NCBI RefSeq assembly: GCF_008974245.1
Contig: NZ_BBZI01000008.1
Location: forward strand, 369,475 to 433,474
Direction of reading: 5' to 3'
Length of the DNA: 64,000 bases
Source of the DNA: Streptomyces abyssomicinicus
Lineage (GTDB): Bacteria; Actinomycetota; Actinomycetes; Streptomycetales; Streptomycetaceae
This document shows, in pieces, positions 16,828 to 25,136 of this stretch. How positions within the stretch are numbered: the first letter of the stretch is position 1; the number at the start of each line of letters is the position of its first letter. A program made the position numbers and the translations under genes. The notes under the pieces are model-generated. The model worked only from the letters and a program-made list of their open reading frames with translations, did not search any database and was not told the DNA's origin.

Positions 16828-17787
16828 CTACTCCCCGCGCGCCGCGACGAGCCCCGGGACCCGGCTCAGGAAGACGACCTTCCCGGTGCGCGGAACCCGC
16901 ACCGCCTGCTGCGAGACGTACTCCATGGTCAGCGTCTGCTCGATCTCGCCGGTGGTCAGCGCCCGCACGTCCGCGTTCTGCACGGGTATCTCGGTGCCCG
17001 GCGCCGCCGTCAGCTTCTCGAAGTGCTTCGTCGCGAAGAACACCAGCGCCCCGCCGTCGGCGGTGCGCAGCCCCAGCGGCGCGTAGTCGCCCCGGGACAG
17101 CGGCTCGTCCTGGAACTGCCGCACGAGACCGGGCCGCTTCTCGTTCTTCTTCCGCTGCTCGCGCACCACGCTGGTGTGCGGCCCCTCGGCGAAGGCGTCA
17201 CCGCCCTGGCCCAGGTACGCGGTGTACTCCTTGCTCAGCGCGGACGGGGAGACCGCCAGCGGGGCGCCGCCCAGGGCCGGCTCGGCGTGGCCGTCCTCGT
17301 CCTTGCGGAACTCCGGCACGTCGTCGGGGTCGAGCAGCGTCAGGTAGGCCGCCTGCCAGGGCTCCTTCTTGTGCTCCTTGACGAACACCACCATCCACCG
17401 GGCGTCGCCGCCCTTGTTGGCCGCCGCGTCCGCGAGGAACCAGCGCGGCCAGCCGGCCTTGGCGGGGATGGTGTACCGGGCGTCGGTCAGCTGCAGCGGC
17501 TCGTGCCGGGAGTTGCCCTCGGGGTGGTTGGCGTTGCGTGCCTTCAGCCGCGCGCCGTCCATGTCGCCGAACGCGCCGGTGACCAGGTCCTCGTCGAGGC
17601 TCCGGTCGTACGCCTTGTCCGCCGCGTTGTAGGCGTCGGTGAACTCCCGCAGCGCGCCCCGGGCCTCTTCGGGGGTGGCGGTCGGCAGGATCTCCCGCTC
17701 TCCGTGCACCACGACGCATCCGCTCAGGGCCAGGGACATCGCGGCCGCCGCGGCCGGCAGGACACGACGCCCCAACGTGCTCTTCAA
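16828..17787 (-). CDS. putative lipoprotein of unknown function, 319 aa
   Basis: A lipoprotein signal peptide with lipobox LALSGC (Cys at about residue 24) anchors it outside the membrane. The mature part begins near VVVHGEREILPTATPEEA, contains DAYNAADKAYDRSLDEDLVTG and WMVVFVKEHKKEPW, and ends in a beta-rich half (ALVFFATKHFEKL, GEIEQTLTMEYV). I recognise no catalytic motif. The start is taken as TTG at 17787 because AAGGAG lies about 9 nt upstream and no ATG/GTG gives a full signal peptide. A diverged NTF2/DUF-type fold is possible. Confidence 0.72.
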   Translation of the reverse strand: MKSTLGRRVLPAAAAAMSLALSGCVVVHGEREILPTATPEEARGALREFTDAYNAADKAYDRSLDEDLVTGAFGDMDGARLKARNANHPEGNSRHEPLQLTDARYTIPAKAGWPRWFLADAAANKGGDARWMVVFVKEHKKEPWQAAYLTLLDPDDVPEFRKDEDGHAEPALGGAPLAVSPSALSKEYTAYLGQGGDAFAEGPHTSVVREQRKKNEKRPGLVRQFQDEPLSRGDYAPLGLRTADGGALVFFATKHFEKLTAAPGTEIPVQNADVRALTTGEIEQTLTMEYVSQQAVRVPRTGKVVFLSRVPGLVAARGE

Positions 17788-17868
17788 CTCGGCTTCTCCT
17801 TCCGGCTTACGCAGCGGCACCCTACCCGGGCCGGGCGGTCGGCGCGGGCGGTACCGGGGGATGCTTGA

Positions 17869-18522
17869 ATGCCCGACGTGACTCCTTACGACGTGCTCCG
17901 GGTCTTCTGCGACGCGCGGCGCGGCTACGGCAACGAACTGGCCGTGGTCCGTGACGGCTCCAAGATCCCCGGCGAGACCGAGCGGCAGGCGCTGGCCGCC
18001 GAGATCGGCTTCAGCGAGACGGTGTTCGTCGACGACCCGGAGCGCGGTGTGATCGACATCTACACGCCGACCCTGCGGCTGCCGTTCGCCGGGCACCCCT
18101 GCGTCGGCACCGCCTGGCTGCTGGACGTGCCCTCACTGGTCACCGCGGCGGGCGAGGTGGGGGTGCGGCTGGACGGCGAGTTCGCCTGGATCGAGGCCCG
18201 CGCCGAGTGGGCGCCGGCGCGGGTGCTGCGCCAGTACTCCTCCGCCGTGGAGGTGGACGCCCTGGCGGTGCCCCCGAAGGGCGAGTGGATCTACGCCTGG
18301 GCCTGGGAGGACGAGGCCGCCGGGCGGGTCCGCGCCCGCGCCTTCCCCGGCCGGGACGACGGCATCGACGAGGACGAGGCGACCGGCGCCGCGGCGCTGC
18401 TCCTCACCGCGCAGCTGGGCCGCGCGCTGAACATCACCCAGGGCACCGGCTCCCAGATCCTGACCGCGCCGCAGCCGCACGGCTGGGTGGAGATCGGCGG
18501 CCGCGTCGTCCTGGAGCGCTGA
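17869..18522 (+). CDS. PhzF-family isomerase/epimerase-like protein, short form, 217 aa
   Basis: PhzF motifs are present in order: GNELAVV near the start, the catalytic Glu in GFSETVFV, PFAGHPCVGTAWLL, and ATGAAALLLTAQLG near the C-terminus. PhzF-fold proteins are usually 260-300 residues. Here the middle linker between the two half-barrels is short, so the substrate pocket is probably reduced. The ATG at 17869 is preceded by GGGGGA; GTG at 17878 is possible. A MazG-like gene starts 4 nt after the stop. Confidence 0.82.
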   Translation: MPDVTPYDVLRVFCDARRGYGNELAVVRDGSKIPGETERQALAAEIGFSETVFVDDPERGVIDIYTPTLRLPFAGHPCVGTAWLLDVPSLVTAAGEVGVRLDGEFAWIEARAEWAPARVLRQYSSAVEVDALAVPPKGEWIYAWAWEDEAAGRVRARAFPGRDDGIDEDEATGAAALLLTAQLGRALNITQGTGSQILTAPQPHGWVEIGGRVVLER

Positions 18523-18525
18523 CCC

Positions 18526-18963
18526 GTGCGCGAGGGCGTGAACCAGCACAAGGGCGAGGAGCCGCACGAGAGCGAGGACCCGTACGCGGAGCCGGGCACG
18601 GACGCCGACGTGACGGCGGACGGCATGTGGGCGTCGGTCGAGGCGCTGTGGGACTGGCTGGACCGGAGCAACACGCGCCCGCCCGAGCAGGAGCTGCTGC
18701 TGCGCATGCTGAAGCTGTCCGAGGAGGTCGGCGAGGTGGCGCAGGCGGTGATCGGCACACTGGGCCAGAACCCGCGCAAGGGCGTCACCCACGACTGGGA
18801 CGACGTCCGGGCGGAGCTGTGCGACGTGGCGCTGACGGCGCTGATCGCGCTGCGGTCCCTCACCCCGGACGCGCCCGAGGTGTTCCGCGGCCACCTGGCC
18901 GGTGTCCGCCGGCGGACCACGGACCTCGGGGCCGGGAAGCCGCGTCCGCGCGAGGGCGGCTGA
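18526..18963 (+). CDS. MazG-like nucleotide pyrophosphohydrolase, 145 aa
   Basis: All-alpha NTP-PPase core with LLRMLKLSEEVGEVAQAVIG (the EExxE Mg-binding motif) and the second acidic helix AELCDVALTALIAL (E-x-x-D). The first 35 residues are acidic and disordered. Such enzymes hydrolyse (d)NTPs, possibly for house-cleaning. GTG at 18526 sits 4 nt after the PhzF stop, so the two are one transcription unit; GTG at 18538 is an alternative start. Confidence 0.85.
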   Translation: MREGVNQHKGEEPHESEDPYAEPGTDADVTADGMWASVEALWDWLDRSNTRPPEQELLLRMLKLSEEVGEVAQAVIGTLGQNPRKGVTHDWDDVRAELCDVALTALIALRSLTPDAPEVFRGHLAGVRRRTTDLGAGKPRPREGG

Positions 18964-18990
18964 CGCAACCCGGCCCCGGGCCGGACGCCG

Positions 18991-20208
18991 TCAGGGCGCG
19001 GTGAACACCAGCGCCGTGTTGTGCCCGCCGAAGCCCACCGAGTTGGAGAGCACCGACCGCAGGGCGGCGCAGCGGGGCTCGCCCGCCACCACGTCCAGGT
19101 CGATCTCCGGGTCCTGCCGGCGCAGGTTGGCGGTGGGCGGGACGACCCGCTGGTGCAGGGAGAGCACGCTGAACGCCGCCTCCATCGCTGAACCGCCGGC
19201 GATGGCGTGCCCGAAGACGCCCTTGTTGGCGGTGACCGGCGGCGGTGTGCCGAACACCGCGCGCAGCGCCAGGTGTTCGGCGATGTCGTTGAGGGTGGTC
19301 GAGGTCCCGTGCGCGTTGACGTGGTCGATGTCGGCGGGAGTCAGTCCCGCGTCGGCGATCGCGGCGCGCATCGCGCGGACCGCTCCCGCGCCCCCGGGTT
19401 CCGGGGCGACGCAGTGGTGGGCGTCGCCGGAGAGCGCCTGTCCGGCGAGGCGGGCGTAGACGCGGGCGCGGCGGGCACGGGCGTGCTCCTCGCGTTCCAG
19501 GACGAGCACCCCGGCCCCCTCGGAGAGGACGAAGCCGTCCCGGTCGGCGTCGAACGGGCGGGAGGCGGCGGCCGGGTCGTCGCAGCGGGTGGACAGGGCG
19601 CCCATCCGCCAGAAGGCGGCCGACCCCCAGGTGTTGCGGGCCGACTCGGCACCGCCCACGACCACGATGTCGCAGGCGCCGGAGTCCAGCAGCAGCTTGG
19701 CCATGGCGATGCCGGAGGCGCCGGAGGTGCAGTTGGTGCTGGTGGTGAGGAGGGGGCCGCGTGCGCCGAGGTCGATGGAGACCTCGCCGGCCGCCATGCC
19801 CGGCTGGCTCCGCGCCACCAGGCTGGGCGTCATCGCGCCGAAGCGGCCCTCCATCAGCTTGGTGTACTCCCCCGGGTGCGCCATGGCGCTGCCGCCGACG
19901 CCGATGACCACGCCGACCCGGTCGCCGTCCCACTCCTCCGGGTACAGGCCGGCGTCGTCGACGGCCTCCCGGGCGGCGATGACGGCGAACTGGATGAACC
20001 GGTCGGTGCGCCAGCGCAGTCCGCGGCCGAGCCGGGCGGCGATCGCGTCGTCGTCGATCCGGCAGGAGAAGTCGACGGGCATGCCCTCGAGTTCGGGGTC
20101 GCGGGCCGCGGTGGGGACGCCGCTGAGCAGCCGTTCCCAGGCCGCCTTGACCCCGATACCGCCCGGGGCGACGATCCCCAGGCCGGTGACCGCGATCGAC
20201 GGCTTCAC
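18991..20208 (-). CDS. beta-ketoacyl-ACP synthase (KAS II/FabF-like), 405 aa
   Basis: Thiolase-fold condensing enzyme. It opens with SIAVTGLGIVAPGG and has the catalytic triad C160 (TNCTSG), H300 (NAHGTST) and H334 (VFGHAIAGG), so it should be an active ketosynthase, not a chain-length factor. The active-site context TNCTSG differs from the TACSSG/TACATS of primary FabF, which suggests a specialised pathway. Its ATG overlaps the stop of an acyl carrier protein gene (ATGA at 20208-20205). Together with the divergent MMPL exporter this suggests a small lipid or polyketide route. Confidence 0.9.
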   Translation of the reverse strand: MKPSIAVTGLGIVAPGGIGVKAAWERLLSGVPTAARDPELEGMPVDFSCRIDDDAIAARLGRGLRWRTDRFIQFAVIAAREAVDDAGLYPEEWDGDRVGVVIGVGGSAMAHPGEYTKLMEGRFGAMTPSLVARSQPGMAAGEVSIDLGARGPLLTTSTNCTSGASGIAMAKLLLDSGACDIVVVGGAESARNTWGSAAFWRMGALSTRCDDPAAASRPFDADRDGFVLSEGAGVLVLEREEHARARRARVYARLAGQALSGDAHHCVAPEPGGAGAVRAMRAAIADAGLTPADIDHVNAHGTSTTLNDIAEHLALRAVFGTPPPVTANKGVFGHAIAGGSAMEAAFSVLSLHQRVVPPTANLRRQDPEIDLDVVAGEPRCAALRSVLSNSVGFGGHNTALVFTAP

Positions 20209-20483
20209 CTGGCGGCCCCCGCGGTCTCGCCCTGCGTCTCGGCGGCGGCCTCGGCGATGATCCGGAATCCGTCGGCCAGGGTGGTGTCGCCACCGAGCCC
20301 GGGCAGCGTCGGCGGCAGGACGATGCCGTCCTCGTCCTCGAGGATCGCGAGGATCTCGGCCATGGCCAGCGAGTCGATCTCCAGTTCCCTGAAGGTGGCG
20401 TCGGGGCGCACCGCCTCGGGGGCGATCTCGAAGTGGTCGCGCAGCAGCGCCTCGAGCCGTGCGACAAGCGGCTGGTCCGTCAA
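20205..20483 (-). CDS. acyl carrier protein, 92 aa
   Basis: Four-helix ACP with the phosphopantetheine site S38 in EIDSLAMAEI. The usual DSL is kept, but the sequence around it differs from AcpP, and there is a Pro/Gly-rich loop VLPPTLPGLGGDTT. It carries acyl intermediates for the co-translated ketosynthase. The ATG at 20483 opens the unit; an upstream GAGGAGAG (complement of 20487-20494) supplies the ribosome-binding site. Confidence 0.9.
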   Translation of the reverse strand: MTDQPLVARLEALLRDHFEIAPEAVRPDATFRELEIDSLAMAEILAILEDEDGIVLPPTLPGLGGDTTLADGFRIIAEAAAETQGETAGAAR

Positions 20484-20793
20484 CTGTCTCTCCTCACAGG
20501 GGTGTGCCGAAGTACGGCCGTGCGGTGCGGGGCTGCCGCGTGGTGTGGGTGGAGGGTGGTGCCTCCCCGGCCGTCACGCCGGGGCGCCCACCGCCCGCCA
20601 AACAGGTGGGATCCGGGCCCGGACACGGCGGATCGTCCGGCGGCCGCGCCCGGCTTCGGCACCGTAGGCACATCGCATCGGCAGACAATCGGTGACACGC
20701 ACCCCGCGTCGCCGGGATTCACCAAGGCGGCGGTGCTTCCGTCGCCGTCGGCGGAGGTCGTGGTCCCCGGCGGACGCGGGGGCGGGTCGGGAG
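20484..20793. other. divergent promoter region between the ACP and MMPL genes
   Basis: 310 bp. Towards MMPL there is a GACAAT (20684-20689) that could be a -10. An open but very Arg-rich extension of the MMPL frame starts at GTG 20692, which I consider untranslated. I see no other gene. Confidence 0.5.
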
Positions 20794-23004
20794 GTGGTGA
20801 CGGCGGTGGAGAAGGTCGGCGGGAAGTCGGGCGGTCCCCGGGTGTGGCGGAGCCGGCGGCGGGGCGCCCGGGATCCGGTGCGCCACCGGGCCCGGCTGGT
20901 GGTGGCGGGCGCCCTGCTGGCGCTGGTCTGCGCGGCGTTGCTGGTGCCGCAGGCGCTGGCGTCGCTGGACACCGGTGGTGCGGCGGCCACCGGGACCGAG
21001 GCGGGGCGGGCGGTGGAGCGGGCGGAGCGGCTGGGGGTGGCGGCACCCGATCTGGTGCTGGTGGTGACCGGGCGTGAGCCGCCGGCGGTGGCCGCCGGTT
21101 CGCGGGCGGTGGCGGGCGCCCTGGCCGGTGACCCGGCGGTGCGGCGGGCGTGGACCGCCGGGGACTCCCCCGCGGACCCGGCGCGCTCCCCGGACGGGAC
21201 GCTGCAACTGGTGCCGGTGCGGCTGGCGGGTGACGCCGCGGACCGCAAGGAGGCCGCGCCCGGTGTGCTGGACGCGGCGCGCGCGGCCGCGCCGGAGGGG
21301 GTGCGGGTGGAGGCGAGCGGCCCGGTCTGGGCCGGCCGGGAGCTGGCCCTGGCCTCCGCGGCGGGCCTGGCGCGGGCCGAGCTCATCGCGGCTCCGGCGG
21401 TGTTCGCGGTCCTGGTCTTCGCCTACGGCTCGGTGGTGTCGGCGTTGCTGCCGGTCGGGGTGGCGGTGCTCACGGTGGTCTGCTCGATCCCGGTGATCGG
21501 GCTGCTGGCGCGGTTCTTCGAGGTCTCCTCCTTCGCGGTGAACGCGGCCGCCGCCGTCGGTTTCGGTCTGGCGGTCGACTACACGCTGTTCCTGCTGGCG
21601 CGGGTGAAGGAGCACACCGGGCGCGGTGAGGACCTGGAGTCGGCGCTGGCCGCGGCCCGCCGGTCCAGCGGCCGGTCGATCGTGTTCTCGGCGGCGGCGG
21701 TGGCCTGCTGCATGGCGTGCGCGCTGGTGGTGCCGGTGCCGCTGCTGCGGGCGCTGGCGCTCGCGGGGGCGACGGCGACGGTGCTGGCGGCGGTGGTGGC
21801 GCTGACCGTGCTGCCGTCGTGTCTGCGGCTGCTGGGCGACCGGGTGGACCGCCTCGATCCGCTGGGGCGGTGGCGGCGGGCGCGCACCGGCGACGACAGC
21901 CGGTTCTGGCGCCGCAGTTCGCTGGCGGTGACCGCGCGGCCGTGGCTGGCGGGTTCGCTGGCGACGCTGGTGCTGGTGGTGCTGGCGGCTCCGGTCGTCG
22001 GGGCCCGGTTCGGCCTGTCCGACGAGCGGGCGCTGCCCGCCTCCGCGCAGGCGGCCCGCACGCAGGCGCGGGTGGACGCGGAGCTGGCGGTGCCGCCGGA
22101 GCGGATGCTGACGGTGGTGCTCACCGGAGTGGACCGGCCCGGCGCGATGGGGCCCTACCTGGACCGGCTGCGCGGTGTCGACGACGTGCTCTGGGTGCGT
22201 CCGGCCACGACCGGGCGGGGCGAGCGCGCGGGCGGGGTGGTGCTGGCGGCGGCGCTGGACGCGGCGCCGGACTCCGACCGGGCCCGCGAGGCGCTGGACG
22301 CGGTGCGGGCGGTGCCGGCGCCGGGCGAGGTGGCGGTGGGCGGCCGGGCCGCGGAGATCGCCGACACCAACGCGGCGGTCCGTGAGGCGCTGCCGCGCTG
22401 CCTGCTGCTGCTGGCGGCCGCGCTGATGCTGCTGCTCGGGTACTTCACGCGGAGCTGGGTCGCCCCGTTGAAGGCGCTGGCGGTGGCGGTGCTGAGTCTG
22501 GGCGCGAGCATCGGGGCGGTGGTGTGGATGTTCCAGGAGGGCCGGATGCGGTGGCTGGTGGGCGGCTTCACGGTCACCGGCACCCTGGACGCCTCGCTGC
22601 TGCTGTTCACGCTGTTCGTGGCGCTGGCCCTGTCGGTCGACTACGAGGTGTTCCTGCTGGGCCGGATCCGCGAGGAGTTCGACCGGTGCGGGGACAACCG
22701 GCGTTCCATCGTGGACGGCATCGCCCGTACGGCGCGGCTGCTGACGTCGGCGGCGGCGGCCGTGGCGATCTCGACGGCGGCGATGGCGTCGGCCCAGGTC
22801 ACGACGTTGAAGCTGATCGGGGTGGGGATCGCGCTGGCGGCCGTGGTGGACGCGGTGCTGGTGCGGGGGGTGCTGGTGCCGGCGGTCATGACGGTCCTCG
22901 GCCCCGCCAACTGGTGGCGCCCGGGCCGCTCCCCGCGCCCGGGGGCGCCGGCCGCGCCGCCGGAGCGGGAGCCGGTGGCCCCGGCTCAGGCGGCGTCGAG
23001 GTAG
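20794..23004 (+). CDS. MMPL-family RND-type transporter, 736 aa
   Basis: Twelve-TM RND exporter with two repeated halves. TM1 is near VVAGALLALVCAALLV. Each half carries the MMPL signature: GFGLAVDYTLFLLARVKE in half one, LALSVDYEVFLLGRIREEF in half two. The paired Asp-Tyr is thought to form the proton relay. Soluble loops lie between TM1-2 and TM7-8. MMPL proteins export lipids and polyketides in actinobacteria, and this one faces a KAS-ACP pair. The start is uncertain among GTGs at 20794, 20797 and 20806. Its 3' end overlaps the convergent response-regulator gene by 19 bp. Confidence 0.9.
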   Translation: MVTAVEKVGGKSGGPRVWRSRRRGARDPVRHRARLVVAGALLALVCAALLVPQALASLDTGGAAATGTEAGRAVERAERLGVAAPDLVLVVTGREPPAVAAGSRAVAGALAGDPAVRRAWTAGDSPADPARSPDGTLQLVPVRLAGDAADRKEAAPGVLDAARAAAPEGVRVEASGPVWAGRELALASAAGLARAELIAAPAVFAVLVFAYGSVVSALLPVGVAVLTVVCSIPVIGLLARFFEVSSFAVNAAAAVGFGLAVDYTLFLLARVKEHTGRGEDLESALAAARRSSGRSIVFSAAAVACCMACALVVPVPLLRALALAGATATVLAAVVALTVLPSCLRLLGDRVDRLDPLGRWRRARTGDDSRFWRRSSLAVTARPWLAGSLATLVLVVLAAPVVGARFGLSDERALPASAQAARTQARVDAELAVPPERMLTVVLTGVDRPGAMGPYLDRLRGVDDVLWVRPATTGRGERAGGVVLAAALDAAPDSDRAREALDAVRAVPAPGEVAVGGRAAEIADTNAAVREALPRCLLLLAAALMLLLGYFTRSWVAPLKALAVAVLSLGASIGAVVWMFQEGRMRWLVGGFTVTGTLDASLLLFTLFVALALSVDYEVFLLGRIREEFDRCGDNRRSIVDGIARTARLLTSAAAAVAISTAAMASAQVTTLKLIGVGIALAAVVDAVLVRGVLVPAVMTVLGPANWWRPGRSPRPGAPAAPPEREPVAPAQAASR

Positions 23005-23636
23005 GCGAGGACGGCGAGCACCCGGCGGTTGTCGTCGTCGGACACCTCCAGCCCCAGCTTGGCGAAGATGTTGGCGGTGTGTTTGGCGACGGCCCGCTCG
23101 GTGACGGTCAGCCGGCCGGCGATGGCGGTGTTGGAGCGGCCCTGGGCCATCAGCTCCAGCACCTCCCGTTCGCGCGGGGTCAGCCGGGAGACGGGCCGGT
23201 CGGCGGCCGAACCGCGTTGCAGGAGCTGGGAGATGACCTGGGGGTCCATGGCGGTGCCGCCGGCGGCGACCCGGCGGACCGCCTCGGTGAACTGCCCGGC
23301 GTCCAGCACCCGGTCCTTCAGCAGGTAGCCGACGCCGCCGGTGCCGTCAGCGAGCAGTTCGCGGGCGTAGAGCTGCTCGACGTGCTGGGAGAGCACCAGT
23401 ACCGGCAGTCCGGGCCTGCGTCGCCGGGCCCGCAGCGCGCACTGGAGCCCTTCGTCGGTGAAGGAGGGCGGGAGCCGGACGTCGACCACCGCGACGTCCG
23501 GTTCCAGCTCCCGCAACGCCTGTTCCAGCGACGGCCCGTTGTCGACGGCCGCGGCGATCTCGAAGCCGTGTGCCTCCAGCAGCCGGACCAGGCCGTCCCT
23601 CAGCAGGAAGAGGTCTTCGGCGAGGACAACGCGCAC
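22986..23636 (-). CDS. LuxR/NarL-family response regulator, 216 aa
   Basis: Receiver domain RVVLAEDLFLLRDGL with phosphoacceptor D52 (VAVVDVRLPPS) and Lys in YLLKDRV, then a LuxR helix-turn-helix (LTPREREVLELMAQGRSNTAIAGRL, VAKHTANIFAKLGL). An 'SDDDNRRVLAVLAYL' tail is typical of the Streptomyces pairs. GTG at 23636 with GGAG 7 nt upstream; it overlaps the kinase gene by 37 bp, so the two are coupled. The target genes are not evident; the nearby MMPL or the kinase itself are possible. Confidence 0.93.
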   Translation of the reverse strand: MRVVLAEDLFLLRDGLVRLLEAHGFEIAAAVDNGPSLEQALRELEPDVAVVDVRLPPSFTDEGLQCALRARRRRPGLPVLVLSQHVEQLYARELLADGTGGVGYLLKDRVLDAGQFTEAVRRVAAGGTAMDPQVISQLLQRGSAADRPVSRLTPREREVLELMAQGRSNTAIAGRLTVTERAVAKHTANIFAKLGLEVSDDDNRRVLAVLAYLDAA

Positions 23637-24868
23637 GGAATCTCCAGAGTGACCACGGTGGGGCCGCCGGTCGGGCTGCTGACGGCCAGGACGCCGTCGA
23701 ATGCTCCCAGCCTCCGCTCGACGCCCGCCAGTCCGGTACCGGCCGCCGGGTCGGCTCCGCCGCGGCCGTCGTCGGTGACGGTCAGGCGGAGCATGCCGTC
23801 GCGGTGGCCGAGCTCCAGCCAGATCCGGCGCGCCTCGGCGTGCTTGACCACGTTGGTCAGCATCTCGCTGAGCGCGAAGTAGACGGCGGACTCCACGGCG
23901 GGCTCCGGCCGGCCCGGCAGGTCGACGTCGGCCTCCACCGGCACCGGGGTGCGCAGGGCGAGCGCCCGCGCCGCGTCGCCGAGGCCCCGTTCGGCGAGCA
24001 CCGGCGGGTGGATGCCGCGTACCAGGTCGCGCAGTTCGGCCAGTGCCTCGGCGGACTCGGCGCGGGCCTGCGCCAGCAGCTGCCGGGCCTGCTCCGGGTC
24101 CCGGTCGAGCAGGGCCTCGACGGTGCCGAGGCTCATCCCCATCGCGACCAGCCGGGCCTGCGCCCCGTCGTGCAGGTCGCGCTCGATGCGGCGCAGTTCG
24201 GCGGCGGAGGTGTCCACTGCGTCGTGCCGGGTCCGGGCGAGTTCCTCCACGCGGTGCTCCAGCACGGCCCGGCCGGAGGGCGCGAGCACGGCCCGGGTGA
24301 GGGTGAAGTGGGCTTTCAGCAGAGGGTCGTTGAGGCGGAAGGCGAGGTGCAGCACGATCAGTCCGAGGACGCCGGCGACGAGCGCGTCGCCCTGCCCGCT
24401 GACGGGGAGGAACCAGTACCAGTAGTCGGCGCCGTCCGCGACGGCCTTCCAGAGCCCGGCCGCCAGGGCCAGGCCCTCCACCGCCTTGGCCAGCAGCACG
24501 GCGGGCAGCATCGCGACGAAGTATCCGGCGGTCATGTCCACCGGCAGCCACCGCAGGTCCCGGCGGACCGCCGGGTCCTGCAGCAGGTGCAGCGCCCGGG
24601 GCAGCCCGGTGGCGGACGGCTGGGCGGGGCGGGGCCGGTAGGCGGCCGGGATCCGCACGCCGTACCAGCGCTGCGCGAGACGCCGCCGCAGGTCGGCGTG
24701 GGACCGGACGGCGGTGAGCAGGGGCGGCAGCAGGACGACGCCGACGCCGAGGGGGACCAGGGCGGCGGCCAGCACGACGAACACCAGCAGGAAGGTGGAC
24801 CCGACGAGCGAGAACACCCCGAGGCCGAGGCCGCGCGCGGCGGCGACCATTGCCTTCTTCGCGGACAT
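23600..24868 (-). CDS. membrane sensor histidine kinase (NarL-type partner), 422 aa
   Basis: An N-terminal membrane region has two pairs of hydrophobic segments: FSLVGSTFLLVFVVLAAALV with VPLGVGVVLLPPLLTAV, then MTAGYFVAMLPAVLLAKAV with a later LVAGVLGLIVLHLAF. It is followed by a HisKA_3 helix with ERDLHDGAQARL (phosphoacceptor H233) and a GHKL ATPase with ALSEMLTNVVKHA and VTDDGRGGADP...GTGLAGVERRL. It resembles the cell-envelope-sensing kinases with an Sdpi-like sensor domain. GGGGAG precedes the ATG at 24868. It is followed by its regulator. Confidence 0.92.
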   Translation of the reverse strand: MSAKKAMVAAARGLGLGVFSLVGSTFLLVFVVLAAALVPLGVGVVLLPPLLTAVRSHADLRRRLAQRWYGVRIPAAYRPRPAQPSATGLPRALHLLQDPAVRRDLRWLPVDMTAGYFVAMLPAVLLAKAVEGLALAAGLWKAVADGADYWYWFLPVSGQGDALVAGVLGLIVLHLAFRLNDPLLKAHFTLTRAVLAPSGRAVLEHRVEELARTRHDAVDTSAAELRRIERDLHDGAQARLVAMGMSLGTVEALLDRDPEQARQLLAQARAESAEALAELRDLVRGIHPPVLAERGLGDAARALALRTPVPVEADVDLPGRPEPAVESAVYFALSEMLTNVVKHAEARRIWLELGHRDGMLRLTVTDDGRGGADPAAGTGLAGVERRLGAFDGVLAVSSPTGGPTVVTLEIPCALSSPKTSSC

Positions 24869-25058
24869 GTGCGCAACTCCCCGTTGTACGACGGCGTTTC
24901 CGTCCGGCAGCGCCTCGACGGGCCGGCTTCCCGGCACCTCGACGCTACGCACGTCCGACGCCCGTCGCACGGGGCGGGGCCCCCGGGGAAGGGTGGTGCC
25001 AGGTACACCCACCGCCCCTCCGCGACATCACCCGCACGCGGGGCCCCGGGCACACGGA

Positions 25059-25096
25059 CGGTTTCCCCGGGCCGTCCGGACGGCCCGGGGAAACCG
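25059..25096. terminator. perfect 38-bp palindrome, terminator
   Basis: 19-bp arms (25059-25077 and 25078-25096) pair without a mismatch around TCC/GGA. It lies about 40 bp after the stop of the haloperoxidase gene (minus strand) and upstream of the kinase gene, so it ends the sulfonate-type operon. Confidence 0.75.
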
Positions 25097-25136
25097 GCGT
25101 GTCAGGCACCCGTCACCGTGCCCGTCATCGTGCCCG

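Noticed and set aside
19207..20667. Plus-strand frames opposite the KAS gene.
   Set aside because: The minus-strand frame has the full C-H-H triad and ATGA coupling with the ACP; the plus frame lacks any domain.
20692..20793. Arg-rich N-terminal extension of the MMPL protein starting at GTG 20692.
   Set aside because: About 34 residues of poly-Arg composition before the first membrane helix is unlike the family and lies in promoter DNA.
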